Assembly: GCA_036446035.1 (NCBI GenBank)
Contig: JAZFSG010000078.1
Location: forward strand, 1 to 64,000
Length of the DNA stretch: 64,000 bases
From: CAXMQS01 sp036446035
GTDB lineage: Bacteria; Actinomycetota; Acidimicrobiia; Spongiisociales; JAOTWH01
Direction: 5' to 3'
Positions 32,522 to 41,884 of the stretch are shown piece after piece. The notes beneath the pieces are model-generated. The model worked only from the letters and a program-made list of their open reading frames with translations. It made no database searches and was not told the origin of the DNA. The position numbers were made by a program, and so were the translations under genes. Each line of letters begins with the position of its first letter. Position 1 is the stretch's first letter.

Positions 32522-33783
32522 CGCAGGACATCCCATCCGGCGAAGCGGGCGCCACCACCCAGCTGCTCCTCGATGCGAAGGAGCTGGTTGTACTTCGAGG
32601 TTCGCTCTCCTCGAGCCGGTGCCCCGGACTTGATCTGGCCGGCGTTGGTGGCGACGACGAGGTGGGCGATGAAGGCGTCCTCGGTCTCTCCAGAGCGATG
32701 GCTCACCATGCGGCCGTAACCGGCGCTGGCCGCCATCTCCATCGTGGTGAGCGTCTCGGTGACGGTGCCGATCTGGTTGAGCTTGATGAGGATGGCGTTG
32801 GCAACGCCTTCGTCTATGCCGCGCTTGAGCAGGTCACGGTTGGTAACGAAGATATCGTCGCCGACCAGCTGCACCTTGCCCCCGAGAACGGTCGTCAGCT
32901 CACTCCACCCCTCCCAGTCGTCTTCGGCCAGACCGTCTTCGACCGACACCAGGGGGTAGGCGGAGACGAGCTTGTCGAGGTAGGCGACCATGGCGGTGGC
33001 GTCGAGGGCCTTGCCGTCGATGTGGTAGCGGCCTTCCCGTCGGACTTCGTTAGCCGCGACGTCGATTGCCACTGCGATGTCCTTACCCGGCTCGTAGCCA
33101 GCAGCCTCGATGGCCTCGACGAGGAGCTCGAGGGCCATCTCGTTCGCCCCCAGGTCCGGAGCGAAGCCACCCTCGTCGCCGACGTTGGTGGCGAGGCCGC
33201 GGCCGGCCAGCACCTTGTGGAGGGCGTGGTAGGTCTCGACGCCGGCCCGTAGCGCATCCGAGAACGTCGCGAAGCCTCCGGGGACCAGCATGAACTCCTG
33301 GATGTCGACCGAGTTGGCGGCGTGGGCCCCCCCGTTGAGCACGTTGAGGCAGGGGATGGGCAGCAGGTGGGCGCCGGGACCGCCGAGGTAACGGAACAGG
33401 GGAAGGCCTGATCCGGCGGCGCTCGCCCTGGCTACTGCCAACGAAACGGCGACGATGGCGTTCGCTCCGAGCTTGGCCTTGTTGGGCGTTCCGTCGAGAT
33501 CGATCATCGTCTGGTCGACGCTGGCCTGATCGGTGGCGTTGCTCCCGATCAAGGCAGGGGCGATCGCCTCATTGATGTTGGAAATGGCCCGCAACACGCC
33601 CTTGCCGCCGTAGCGGTCTCCGCCATCTCGAAGCTCGAAAGCTTCGAGCGCCCCGGTGGACGCTCCCGAGGGTGCCGCCGCACGGCCAAAGGCTCCGCCA
33701 GCTAGCAGCACCTCGGCCTCAACGGTCGGGTTTCCCCGGGAATCCAGGACTTCGCGGGCCCGAACGCTCTTAATCGTGCTCAC
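32518..33783 (-). CDS. eno: enolase
   Basis: 421 residues from GTG 33783, with GGAGG upstream; 24 residues of open frame further upstream are not enolase-like. Motifs: REVLDSRGNPTVEAEV at the N-terminus, GDEGGFAPDL, SVEDGLAEDDWEGW, LIKLNQIGTVTET and MVSHRSGETED. It interconverts 2-phosphoglycerate and phosphoenolpyruvate in glycolysis and gluconeogenesis. The stop overlaps ftsB by 4 nt. A 50-nt gap separates it from mazG. Confidence 0.97.
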   Translation of the reverse strand: MSTIKSVRAREVLDSRGNPTVEAEVLLAGGAFGRAAAPSGASTGALEAFELRDGGDRYGGKGVLRAISNINEAIAPALIGSNATDQASVDQTMIDLDGTPNKAKLGANAIVAVSLAVARASAAGSGLPLFRYLGGPGAHLLPIPCLNVLNGGAHAANSVDIQEFMLVPGGFATFSDALRAGVETYHALHKVLAGRGLATNVGDEGGFAPDLGANEMALELLVEAIEAAGYEPGKDIAVAIDVAANEVRREGRYHIDGKALDATAMVAYLDKLVSAYPLVSVEDGLAEDDWEGWSELTTVLGGKVQLVGDDIFVTNRDLLKRGIDEGVANAILIKLNQIGTVTETLTTMEMAASAGYGRMVSHRSGETEDAFIAHLVVATNAGQIKSGAPARGERTSKYNQLLRIEEQLGGGARFAGWDVLR

Positions 33784-33833
33784 GGGCCTCCTCGACGCCC
33801 AAGGTATCACCGGCCCGTAGGCCGCCAAACGGT

Positions 33834-35255
33834 TTAGCCCTTGGCCCGCTCCCATAGAGCGTCCAGTTCCTCCAGCGGCTTCCCCGCGAGCGGGCCGGAT
33901 GCCTCCATCGATCGAAAGCGATCGGCGAAGCGGTCGGCGGCGTGACGCAACGCCAACTCCGGTTCTATCTCGAGGTGGCGAGCCAGATTCACAATGGAGA
34001 ACAGCAGGTCGCCGAGCTCATCGCTGCGCTGTCCGGGTTCGTCGGCCGCCGCCAACTCAGCCGCCTCTTCGGCGATCTTGTCGAGCGGCCCCGCGGCATC
34101 TGGCCAATCGAAGCCCTGCGATGCCGCTTTCCTCTGGAACTGCAGCGCTCGCATCAGCGCCGGCAGCGAGGCCGGAACGCCGTCCATCGCCGACTCCCGC
34201 CCCTTCTCTTGACGCTTGCGCTCGTCCCACTGGCCAAGCGCCTCCGTGGCGCTCGGAGCGTCGGCATCGCCGAATACATGGGGGTGACGCCTCACCAGCT
34301 TGCGCCTGATCTGCTCGGCGATCTCCTCGACGTCGAAGCCGGCTGCTTCGCTGGCCAGGGTGGCGTGGAAGATCACCTGTAGGAGCAGGTCGCCGAGCTC
34401 CTCCTCGAGGGCGGCGTACGCACCGAAGTCGGGCTCGCCTGCGGGCGCCGATGGTGGCAGAGCCGAGATGGCGTCGACTACCTCGTAGGCCTCTTCGACG
34501 AGGTGCTGCACAAGCGAGTGGTGCGTCTGTTCTCTGTCCCACGGGCACTCCTGTCGCAAGCGACGATTGACCGCGATCAGGCCAGGCCACCCAGCCGGCG
34601 GCGGGTCGAGGAACAGCGTCGTTCGCTCGTCGACATCTGCAGAGTGGAGATCGCCGAGGGGCACAACGGTGGTCGTCTCTCTGGGCGATCCCGCGTCTCG
34701 GATCACCGTCACCCCAACATCGGGCTCGAGGACCCGGCTCAGTGCGTCCTTGACGTCCGCTGCCACCCGCGGTCTGTCGACGTGCCCGATGATTGTCGGC
34801 AGGTGCAGCAGTAGCGGGTCTGGCAAGGAATGGGCATCGAGCAGTTGCATGCCACGGGCGAGAGGGTCTAGTCCAGCAGCAGCCAGCACGGGCTCGAGAA
34901 AGGAGCCGCCGAGGATCATGGAAACTGCGATGTCCGACTTGCCCGCCTGCTTGCGGATCTCCACCACCGAACGCTCGCCAACGCCGGGGCCTCCCGGGAC
35001 TGCGTAGAGGACATCCGATGGAGCCATCTCCAGCACCCGCCTGGCGATCGCGGCGTAGACGTCGTCGAGGTCGTCGGCAGACTCGTAGAGATCATCGCAC
35101 GCCGTCACGGTGCGCAGCTCGGCAAGGGAGGCCGCCGCCGGGTGACGGAGAGTGCGTACGACAACGGGGCGCTCTCCCGTCAACAGCTCACGGCTGGAGT
35201 AAGGAACCGTCTCCCAGTCCGCCGGTCCGAGACCGACGATGGTCACACTCGCCAT
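33834..35255 (-). CDS. mazG: YabN-like fusion: tetrapyrrole-methylase-fold domain plus tandem MazG NTP pyrophosphohydrolase
   Basis: 473 residues. N-terminal domain (about 1-205) starts SVTIVGLGPADWETVPYSS and includes LYAVPGGPGVGERSVVEI, the SAM-methylase fold of TP_methylases. The C-terminal part has two MazG repeats: LRQECPWDREQTHHSLVQHL and EEAYEVVDAI with EELGDLLLQV, then EEAAELAAAD with DELGDLLFSIVN. The EExxE and ExxD residues bind Mg. MazG removes non-canonical NTPs. Its start touches the upstream stop as TGATG, coupling it to the peptidyl-prolyl isomerase gene. Confidence 0.9.
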   Translation of the reverse strand: MASVTIVGLGPADWETVPYSSRELLTGERPVVVRTLRHPAAASLAELRTVTACDDLYESADDLDDVYAAIARRVLEMAPSDVLYAVPGGPGVGERSVVEIRKQAGKSDIAVSMILGGSFLEPVLAAAGLDPLARGMQLLDAHSLPDPLLLHLPTIIGHVDRPRVAADVKDALSRVLEPDVGVTVIRDAGSPRETTTVVPLGDLHSADVDERTTLFLDPPPAGWPGLIAVNRRLRQECPWDREQTHHSLVQHLVEEAYEVVDAISALPPSAPAGEPDFGAYAALEEELGDLLLQVIFHATLASEAAGFDVEEIAEQIRRKLVRRHPHVFGDADAPSATEALGQWDERKRQEKGRESAMDGVPASLPALMRALQFQRKAASQGFDWPDAAGPLDKIAEEAAELAAADEPGQRSDELGDLLFSIVNLARHLEIEPELALRHAADRFADRFRSMEASGPLAGKPLEELDALWERAKG

Positions 35256-36163
35256 CAGCCATCAGCGGGAGGTGAGATACCCGCAGCGTCGCTGTTCCAA
35301 GTCCCGATCTCTGATGCCACCGTGACGTCGGCGCCGCGCACCGTGTCGTTGAACCAGGTCGACCACAGTGACGAGGCCAGCTCCACTGGGAGGTAGGCCT
35401 CGGGATCGGCCTCAACGTCTTCCAGAGTTGGTGCGGTGCGATCGTCAACGATGAGAAGATGGAAGCCGAATTGGGTCTCAACGGGCCCGAACAGTGTGCC
35501 GATGGGGGCGACCAGCGACGCGTCCGCGAACTCGGTTACATAACGCGCCGCCAGGCTGCACCCCAGATCGCCGCCGGGGGTCCCGGTGTCGAGGGAAACC
35601 TCCGTGGCAACGGCTGCGAAGTCTTCTCCCCCATCGAGTCGAGCGGCAACATCCTGCGCCTCGCCCTGTGTTGCCACGAGGACATGACGCATGCACACCT
35701 CTGTTATCTCTTGTGGTCGGTTGTCGACAAGGTCGGCTAGATCCTGTGTTCGCAGCAACTCGGCGATGCCTGCACTTCGCATCTCGAAGGTCTTCGCCTC
35801 TCGTCGCAGCAACTCGTCACTTGCCCCGTCGATGCCGAGCGTCTCGTCCAAGGTGGTGTTGTTGGCGGCAAGCGCCTCGTTGAACTGCTCGACCCTGGAG
35901 TCGATGAGGGCCGGCTCTATCTCGACTCCGAACTCGTTGGCGAGGCCCTGGGCGATGGCCTCCTGGAAGATCACCCGTGACAGGTCGTCGCGGAAGTACT
36001 CGGCGATGATCGCATCCCCGCCGTAGGAAGTACGCAGCGCCAGGATGTCCGTCACGAGGATGTCCTGGCCATTGACGGTCGCGGCGACAGTGTCGTTAGC
36101 TGACGAACACGACGCTGCCACGATCAGGGCGACAACGAATATCGGCAGACGGCGCAGATTCAC
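35255..36163 (-). CDS. lipoprotein peptidyl-prolyl isomerase (PpiC/SurA-like parvulin)
   Basis: About 302 residues. Signal peptide MNLRRLPIFVVALIVAASC with lipobox. A SurA N-like helical region (GQDILVTDILALRTSYG onward) precedes a parvulin domain: VCMRHVLVATQGEAQDVAAR, DFAAVATEVSLD, GGDLGCSLAA and TQFGFHLLIVDDR. It should assist folding of exported proteins in the cell envelope. GTG 36163 overlaps the mfd stop (GTGA); GTG 36181 is an alternative start. The gene sits between mfd and mazG. Confidence 0.82.
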   Translation of the reverse strand: MNLRRLPIFVVALIVAASCSSANDTVAATVNGQDILVTDILALRTSYGGDAIIAEYFRDDLSRVIFQEAIAQGLANEFGVEIEPALIDSRVEQFNEALAANNTTLDETLGIDGASDELLRREAKTFEMRSAGIAELLRTQDLADLVDNRPQEITEVCMRHVLVATQGEAQDVAARLDGGEDFAAVATEVSLDTGTPGGDLGCSLAARYVTEFADASLVAPIGTLFGPVETQFGFHLLIVDDRTAPTLEDVEADPEAYLPVELASSLWSTWFNDTVRGADVTVASEIGTWNSDAAGISPPADG

Positions 36164-39100
36164 TCCTCGGAGGGAGGCCACAGTGTACGAAGAAGCTCGT
36201 GTAGGCGGCCAACGACCGGCGAGTCGGGCAACGGCAGGAAGAGCTCGGAGCCTCGGTAGACATGGCGGGGGGCCAGCCGTTGCAGTCGGACCTCGCCCGA
36301 CGTGCTGAGGTGGACAGGACTGAGCTTGACTTCCCGCTTCAGCCCGACGATCTCAGCCAACCCGATCCGCTTGGCATCGACCCGCAGGCGGGCGACATCG
36401 AGCAACAGCGTGACCTCAGGCGGTAGCGGCCCATATCGATCGTGCCACTCCGTTGCGACGTCGGCGATGGCCTCCTCGGACGAAGCAACTGCCAACCGGC
36501 GATAGGCCTCCAACCGCGACCCTTGATCGCTCACGTAGTCCTCGGGGAGGTGAGCGTCGACGGCCAGGTCGATGCGCACCTGCGGCTCAGGGGGCGGCTC
36601 GGGCGGACGGCTCTGCAGTTCGGCCACTGCCTCGGCGACCAGCTCGGCATACAGGTCGAGGCCAACTGCGTCGACGTGACCCGATTGCATCTCCCCGAGG
36701 ATGCTCCCCGCTCCCCGTATCTGGAGATCTCGGTACGCCAGCTCGAAGCCCGACCCGAGGTCGGTGGCCTGGCCGATCGCCTCGAGCCGACGGTACGCCT
36801 CGTCCGTCAGTCCGCGCTCGGGGGCGTGGAAGAGGTAGGCATAGGCGCGCTGCGACGACCGGCCGACCCTCCCCCGCAACTGATATAGCTGAGCAAGGCC
36901 GAGCATCTCCGACCGTTCGATGATGAGCGTGTTGACGGCCGGAAGGTCGAGCCCCGACTCGATGATCGTTGTGGCGACCAAGACGTCGTACTCGCCGGCC
37001 CAGAAATCGAGCATCACCTGTTCCAGCTGACCCTCTGACATCTGGCCGTGGGCAACTGCGTACCTGGCGTCGGGAACTAGCGACCGCAGTCGCTCGGTTG
37101 CATGCTCGATCGACTGAACTCGATTGTGCACGTAGAACACCTGCCCCTCGCGCAGCAGCTCTCGTCTGATGGCTGCAGAGACCGTCGGCGAGTCGTATGG
37201 CCCGACGTAGGTGAGAATCGGGTGGCGATCCTCGGGAGCGGTCCGGATGTGGCTCACCGGCCGAATGCCGGACAAGGCCATCTCCAACGTCCTCGGGATC
37301 GGCGTCGCCGTTAGCGTCAGCACGTCGACGTCGGTGCGCAGCTCCTTGATCCTGTCCTTGGCAGTCACGCCGAAGCGCTGCTCCTCGTCGATCACCAGCA
37401 GGCCAAGCTTGCTGAAGGCGATATCGCCGGACAGCAGGCGATGGGTGCCGACGACCACATCGACGTCTCCGGAGGCAAGGCCCACCAACACCTCCTTCTG
37501 CTGCCGCCCGGTCAGGAAGCGGCTGAGAACCTCGACCCTTACCCCGAAGCGCCCGAACCGCTCCGAGAAGGTCTCGAAGTGCTGCTGTGCGAGCAGCGTC
37601 GTCGGCACGAGGACGGCCACCTGGCTGCCCTGCTCCGCAACCTTGAAGGCAGCTCGCATCGCCACCTCGGTCTTGCCGAACCCGACGTCCCCGAAGATCA
37701 AGCGATCCATCGGCGTTACAGACTCGAGGTCTTCCTTGACGTCGGCGATGGCCGTGATCTGATCAGGCGTCTCCTCGAATGGGAAGGCCAACTCGAACTC
37801 GCGCTGGAAGGGCGTGTCGCCCGGGTACGCCACCCCGACTGCGGCCGCTCGTTCCTGAGCCAGCCTGACCACCCGCTCGGCGATAGCGGCCAGCTCCTGC
37901 TTCACCCTCCCCCTGGTGTTCGACCAGTCGGTCCCCCCCATCCGGGACAATCGTGGCGCCTCGCCTCCGCTGTATCGCCTGACGGCGGCCAGCTGGTCGG
38001 TGGGGACATAGAGCCGATCCTTGCCGGCGTAGGCGACAATGAGGTAGTCCCTCTCGATACCAGCGACCGTCTGGGTGGTGAGGCCCTCGAAGCGACCGAT
38101 GCCGTGATGGTGGTGAACGACGTAGTCGCCGGCCCGCAGGTCGTTGTAGCCGGCTCCGACCTCACTTGCCCGTGCCGTGACGCGACGGTGTGCCCGCTGA
38201 CGACCGGCGATCTCCCTCTCGCCGAGAACGGCGAGGCTCTCGCTGACGAAGCCCAGGTGGATACCACTCGAAATCACCACCGACTCCACCGAGTCGAGCT
38301 CGTGGCGCCGCGGCAGTGAGAAGCCTGCTTCCTCGAGCACGGCGGCGGCCCTGTCGGCTGCGGCCTCGCCATCCATGGCGATCACGACCTCGATGTCGTC
38401 GGCTCGGAGCTTCGCCAGAGCAGCTGCCAGCGATGGGGCGTCTCCGGGCACAGCATCAAGGCCTGCCGCTTCCAGCGCCTTGTCCTCCGGTCGGGTCGGC
38501 GCGGGCGGTGCCAGCAACGCTCCTTCGACCGAGAGATCGAGGTAGAGCGCGGGATGGTCGCCTGCTTCAGGCGCTTCAGGCCCCCAGGTCGAAGCCAGCG
38601 CCGATGCCAGCTCGGCTTCCTCCTTGGTCAGCTCCGTGCTCCTATCGGCGGCCCGAGCCGGATCGAAGACAACAACCGGAACTCTCACTTCCGAGAGAAG
38701 GGAGAGTGGGGGCGCCAGCCACGGCAACCACGACTCGATCCCGGCGAACGTCACTCCCTCGGCGATGCGATCCCAAGTCGATGCCGCCCACGGCTCGCTA
38801 GCCAAGAGGTCTGCTGCCAGCAGCTGGACGTCTGGATCTGGCCGGAGCTCCCGCGCCGGGTAGGCAACGAGGCGTTCGACATCCATGGTCGAACGTTGGG
38901 TCACGGTCGAGAAAATCCTCAGCTCATCTACGACATCACCGAAGAAGTCGAGCCTCACCGGGTCGAACGCCTGGGCCGGGAACACATCGATGATGCTCCC
39001 CCGTACCGCGAACTCGCCCCTGGCCTCGACTCGATCTGTTCTGGTGTATCCGGCTGCGGCCAGCGCCTGCTCGATGCCCTCTCTGTCGACCTCCGCTCCG

Positions 39101-39534
39101 GCCTCCACAACAAATGGGCTGTAGTCCGAGGGCGATAGCCGCTGAGCAACGGCTCGCACCGACCCCACGACAACGAGGCCGGGTTCGCCAATCGCCAGCC
39201 GGTGCCTGGCCACACTCCGGGCGGCCATGGTCGTCACGTTTGGCGAGACATGCTCGAAGGGCAGCGTTTCCCATGCAGGCAACAGCGCGACGGTGTCGGT
39301 GAAGAGCGCCAAGTCGTCGGCGAGCTGCTCGGCGTCACGCTCGCTGGGTACGACGGCCAGCAAACCGTCCAATCGGCTGGCGGTCGCCGCCAGGCTGATG
39401 GCGCGCAGCGACGGCGGCACGGCTATCCGACCGGGGGGGTCGGGGAGCGGCCGCCACCTATTAATGAGCGGGGCGAGTGGCGCCGCCAAGAGAGTCAGAC
39501 TACAGCGGCGGTTCGGCGATCCGCCTGTCGACAA
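36160..39534 (-). CDS. mfd: transcription-repair coupling factor
   Basis: About 1,110-1,124 residues. UvrB-like N-terminal region (LINRWRPL..., LPAWETLPFEHVSPN), RNA-polymerase-interacting domain (GDYVVHHHHGIGRFEGL), then a RecG-like translocase: Walker A GDVGFGKTEVAMRAAF, LVIDEEQRFGVTAKDR, TATPIPRTLEMAL and GRVGRSSQRAYAYLF, plus the C-terminal TRCF domain. Mfd removes stalled RNA polymerase and recruits UvrA. The start is uncertain: TTG 39534 overlaps the preceding gene by 35 nt, TTG 39489 lies after it, and neither has a good ribosome-binding site. Confidence 0.95.
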   Translation of the reverse strand: MSTGGSPNRRCSLTLLAAPLAPLINRWRPLPDPPGRIAVPPSLRAISLAATASRLDGLLAVVPSERDAEQLADDLALFTDTVALLPAWETLPFEHVSPNVTTMAARSVARHRLAIGEPGLVVVGSVRAVAQRLSPSDYSPFVVEAGAEVDREGIEQALAAAGYTRTDRVEARGEFAVRGSIIDVFPAQAFDPVRLDFFGDVVDELRIFSTVTQRSTMDVERLVAYPARELRPDPDVQLLAADLLASEPWAASTWDRIAEGVTFAGIESWLPWLAPPLSLLSEVRVPVVVFDPARAADRSTELTKEEAELASALASTWGPEAPEAGDHPALYLDLSVEGALLAPPAPTRPEDKALEAAGLDAVPGDAPSLAAALAKLRADDIEVVIAMDGEAAADRAAAVLEEAGFSLPRRHELDSVESVVISSGIHLGFVSESLAVLGEREIAGRQRAHRRVTARASEVGAGYNDLRAGDYVVHHHHGIGRFEGLTTQTVAGIERDYLIVAYAGKDRLYVPTDQLAAVRRYSGGEAPRLSRMGGTDWSNTRGRVKQELAAIAERVVRLAQERAAAVGVAYPGDTPFQREFELAFPFEETPDQITAIADVKEDLESVTPMDRLIFGDVGFGKTEVAMRAAFKVAEQGSQVAVLVPTTLLAQQHFETFSERFGRFGVRVEVLSRFLTGRQQKEVLVGLASGDVDVVVGTHRLLSGDIAFSKLGLLVIDEEQRFGVTAKDRIKELRTDVDVLTLTATPIPRTLEMALSGIRPVSHIRTAPEDRHPILTYVGPYDSPTVSAAIRRELLREGQVFYVHNRVQSIEHATERLRSLVPDARYAVAHGQMSEGQLEQVMLDFWAGEYDVLVATTIIESGLDLPAVNTLIIERSEMLGLAQLYQLRGRVGRSSQRAYAYLFHAPERGLTDEAYRRLEAIGQATDLGSGFELAYRDLQIRGAGSILGEMQSGHVDAVGLDLYAELVAEAVAELQSRPPEPPPEPQVRIDLAVDAHLPEDYVSDQGSRLEAYRRLAVASSEEAIADVATEWHDRYGPLPPEVTLLLDVARLRVDAKRIGLAEIVGLKREVKLSPVHLSTSGEVRLQRLAPRHVYRGSELFLPLPDSPVVGRLHELLRTLWPPSEE

Positions 39535-40306
39535 CAGCGTCTGGGCGTGCTGCGAACCACTCGCTGGCGGCGACCAGCACCCCTTGACCCGCCCGCAGGG
39601 CTAGCTCGACGGCTTGGGGATCGTCCCTGTTGGCGCACGCCGCCAGAGCAGCGGCGAAGTACTGCACCGCCGCGGCCGTGACGTCGGCAAGCGACAAGTG
39701 CTCTTCGGCGAAGGCCAGCAATCCGGTTCGGTTGAGCGACCACGCCCTCTCCGGCCGACCGGTCCACACAGACGCTGCCCGATAGAGCGCCGGAGGGAAC
39801 AGGGACCGCACAGACCTTAGGTATGGCCAGAGCTCCGCGTCGGATAAGCCGAGCACGTCGTAGGAAACTCTGGCGGCGTCGGCGGCGGCGCCGGCGAGTC
39901 CATATCTATCTCGTTCCAACAGCCGGCTCGTCGACGGCACGGTTGTCGGTGGCTCTCCCCCATGCATCACCTCGTAGGTCCCGGGCAGGATCGTCCACCA
40001 CTCGGGGAGCGTTGTCGTGTCGAGAACCAGCAGCTGCAGTGGCGTGTCGAATGGGACGGGTCCGCCGGCGTCCAGCACCGCGCGCCGCAGACCCCACGGC
40101 TCGTCGAGAGCACCATTCCGGTAGACGTGTATGTCGATGTCCGAGAGACCGGGAAGGAAGTCGAACGGGCCATCCCACGGCTTGTGGGTCGACCCCTTCC
40201 AGATGATGCTCGAATAGCCGGGCAGCCGTTCGGCGGCGGCGTCGGCGATCTTGACCGCGAACTCGCCGATGAGCGCTCGGTCTCCGGAGCTCGACGGGCC
40301 GGTCAT
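39500..40306 (-). CDS. nucleotidyltransferase-like protein
   Basis: 268 residues from ATG 40306, overlapping the epimerase stop (ATGA). FLPGLSDIDIHVYRNG carries the GxSDxDxx pattern of the DNA polymerase beta/nucleotidyltransferase superfamily, and IIWKGSTHKPWDG upstream could be the first strand. The C-terminal part is helical, as in HEPN-type or aminoglycoside-nucleotidyltransferase partners. The substrate is unknown. It lies between a dihydroflavonol-reductase-like gene and mfd, a position not usual in the conserved block, so it may be a lineage-specific insertion. Confidence 0.6.
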   Translation of the reverse strand: MTGPSSSGDRALIGEFAVKIADAAAERLPGYSSIIWKGSTHKPWDGPFDFLPGLSDIDIHVYRNGALDEPWGLRRAVLDAGGPVPFDTPLQLLVLDTTTLPEWWTILPGTYEVMHGGEPPTTVPSTSRLLERDRYGLAGAAADAARVSYDVLGLSDAELWPYLRSVRSLFPPALYRAASVWTGRPERAWSLNRTGLLAFAEEHLSLADVTAAAVQYFAAALAACANRDDPQAVELALRAGQGVLVAASEWFAARPDAVVDRRIAEPPL

Positions 40307-41304
40307 CCCGCCGGACCAGTTTCGATGAAACCGAATTCCCACAACCACTCGACTGTCCGTCGCAGCGTCGTTGGCAACGGGAGATAGGTGATGCCAAGCT
40401 CTCGCTCAGCCCGCGAGCCGTCGTAGCGATGGCCATGAAGCAGTGTGCGCACCATGTCCTTGCACATCGGCGACTCCGACTTGCGCAAGCGCGCCACCCC
40501 GGAGGCGGCCCGGCCGGCCGCCATCGCCGCCCAGCCGGGCAGCGATATGACCTTGCGGCGGACACCCGTGATCTCGGACAGGATGTCAAGGGCTTCGGTG
40601 ACGGTGGCGGTTGCGCCGCTCAGGATGTAGCGCTCGCCTGGTCGCCCCTTGTGCAGTGCCGCCATGTGACCTTCGGTGCAGTCGGCGATGTCGATTATGG
40701 AGAGCCGGGTATCGACCATGGCTCGCAACTTGCCGTTTAGGTAACCGATGAGGATCTTGGTCGAGCCGCCGGCGCGGCCGGGTCCTTGAACGGACGACGG
40801 GTTCACCGAAACCACCTCGACTCCGGAACTCTCCGCCGCTGCGAATACCGCGATTTCGCCCTCGTGCTTGGAGCGCTCGTACGACGAGAGGTAGGAGCCG
40901 CGGTGGGGCGACGTCTCGGACCCGACCGTTCCCTCCGCCTCCCCGATCGCAGCAGCAGACGAGGTGTGGACCACCCGTTTGACCCCGGCGGCAGCCGCCG
41001 CCTCGACGACGTTTACCGAGCCGGTTACGTTGGCCTGGAACAGCGGCGACGGATCGCGCAGGCACATGGCGTTGAGACCGGCGACGTGGAACACCTGGTC
41101 GCAACCCTCCATGGCTTCGCGCAGAACGGCGACGTCCGAGAGGTCGCCCATGACCGGGTCGGCTCCGGCAGCGATGAGCAGTTCTCCACCGGTCCGCGTC
41201 CTTGTCAGGGCCCTGACCGGCCCCAGGTCAGGCTCCAGCTGCAGCCTTGAGAGGATGGCGCCGCCAAGGAAGCCCGTTCCTCCTGTCACGAAAGTGCCGC
41301 TCAT
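40303..41304 (-). CDS. NAD(P)-dependent epimerase/dehydratase (extended SDR, dihydroflavonol-reductase-like)
   Basis: 333 residues. The Rossmann start FVTGGTGFLGGAILSRL binds NAD(P); VMGDLSDVAVLREAMEGCDQ and VFHVAGLNA follow. The catalytic motif is YERSKHEGE (YxxxK), with the Ser in VVHTSSAAAIGE. NPSSVQGPGR is the substrate-site strand. It resembles HpnA/dihydroflavonol-4-reductase family enzymes; the substrate is unknown, perhaps an isoprenoid or sugar intermediate. It lies 4 nt after pgsA and overlaps the nucleotidyltransferase-like gene. Confidence 0.82.
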   Translation of the reverse strand: MSGTFVTGGTGFLGGAILSRLQLEPDLGPVRALTRTRTGGELLIAAGADPVMGDLSDVAVLREAMEGCDQVFHVAGLNAMCLRDPSPLFQANVTGSVNVVEAAAAAGVKRVVHTSSAAAIGEAEGTVGSETSPHRGSYLSSYERSKHEGEIAVFAAAESSGVEVVSVNPSSVQGPGRAGGSTKILIGYLNGKLRAMVDTRLSIIDIADCTEGHMAALHKGRPGERYILSGATATVTEALDILSEITGVRRKVISLPGWAAMAAGRAASGVARLRKSESPMCKDMVRTLLHGHRYDGSRAERELGITYLPLPTTLRRTVEWLWEFGFIETGPAG

Positions 41305-41308
41305 CGCA

Positions 41309-41845
41309 TCAACGGGCAGCCAGGGAGCGAATCACCTTCGCCGACTTGGCCAGGTAGTCGATGCCCGATGCCACGGTGATCACGACTGCGAACAGCATCA
41401 CCCACTCGTCTGGATAGAAAGCGCCCCACTCACCTGAGGTTCGCAGGATGGCAACGAAGATGGCCACGAACTGCACGGTGGCCTTGATCTTGCCGAGCAT
41501 GCTTGGCGGCACCTTCGAGCCGTCGAGAGCAACGATGCCACGCAGGCCCATGATGGCGATCTCTCTGCCGACGATGACAAAGGCCGCCCATGCCCAAGCC
41601 CGGTCAACCTCGACGAGGGCGAAGAGGGTCCCGGCAACCAGCAGCTTGTCTGCGATCGTGTCGAGGAAGGCACCGAGGATCGTCGTCTGCTCCCAACGCC
41701 GAGCCAGGTAGCCGTCAAGAAAGTCGGTAGTGGCGGCAACGGCGAAGACGATCGAGGCCAGAACGTAGACGTCGGTGAGGACCAAAGCCATGATGATGGG
41801 CACAAGAACCACTCGTGTCCAGGCGATGCGATCTGGAACAGAGAT
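41309..41845 (-). CDS. pgsA: CDP-diacylglycerol--glycerol-3-phosphate 3-phosphatidyltransferase, probably initiated at ATC
   Basis: About 178 residues if initiated at 41845. The CDP-alcohol phosphotransferase motif is complete: DGYLARRWEQTTILGAFLDT then IADKL (DGxxAR...G...D...D). Several membrane helices follow. The only standard start in frame is GTG 41812, which would cut off ISVPDRIAWTR, the residues that align with the usual N-terminal PNxLTxxR. Upstream of 41812 the frame has no NTG codon before a stop; ATC at 41845-41843 is preceded by GAGGAGG with 4-nt spacing. The enzyme makes phosphatidylglycerol phosphate in the membrane. It lies 39 nt after glpK, which supplies glycerol 3-phosphate. 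Confidence 0.82.
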   Translation of the reverse strand: MSVPDRIAWTRVVLVPIIMALVLTDVYVLASIVFAVAATTDFLDGYLARRWEQTTILGAFLDTIADKLLVAGTLFALVEVDRAWAWAAFVIVGREIAIMGLRGIVALDGSKVPPSMLGKIKATVQFVAIFVAILRTSGEWGAFYPDEWVMLFAVVITVASGIDYLAKSAKVIRSLAAR

Positions 41846-41884
41846 ACGGCCTCCTCGAGGGCGATGCTACCCGGGGTCCGTGCG

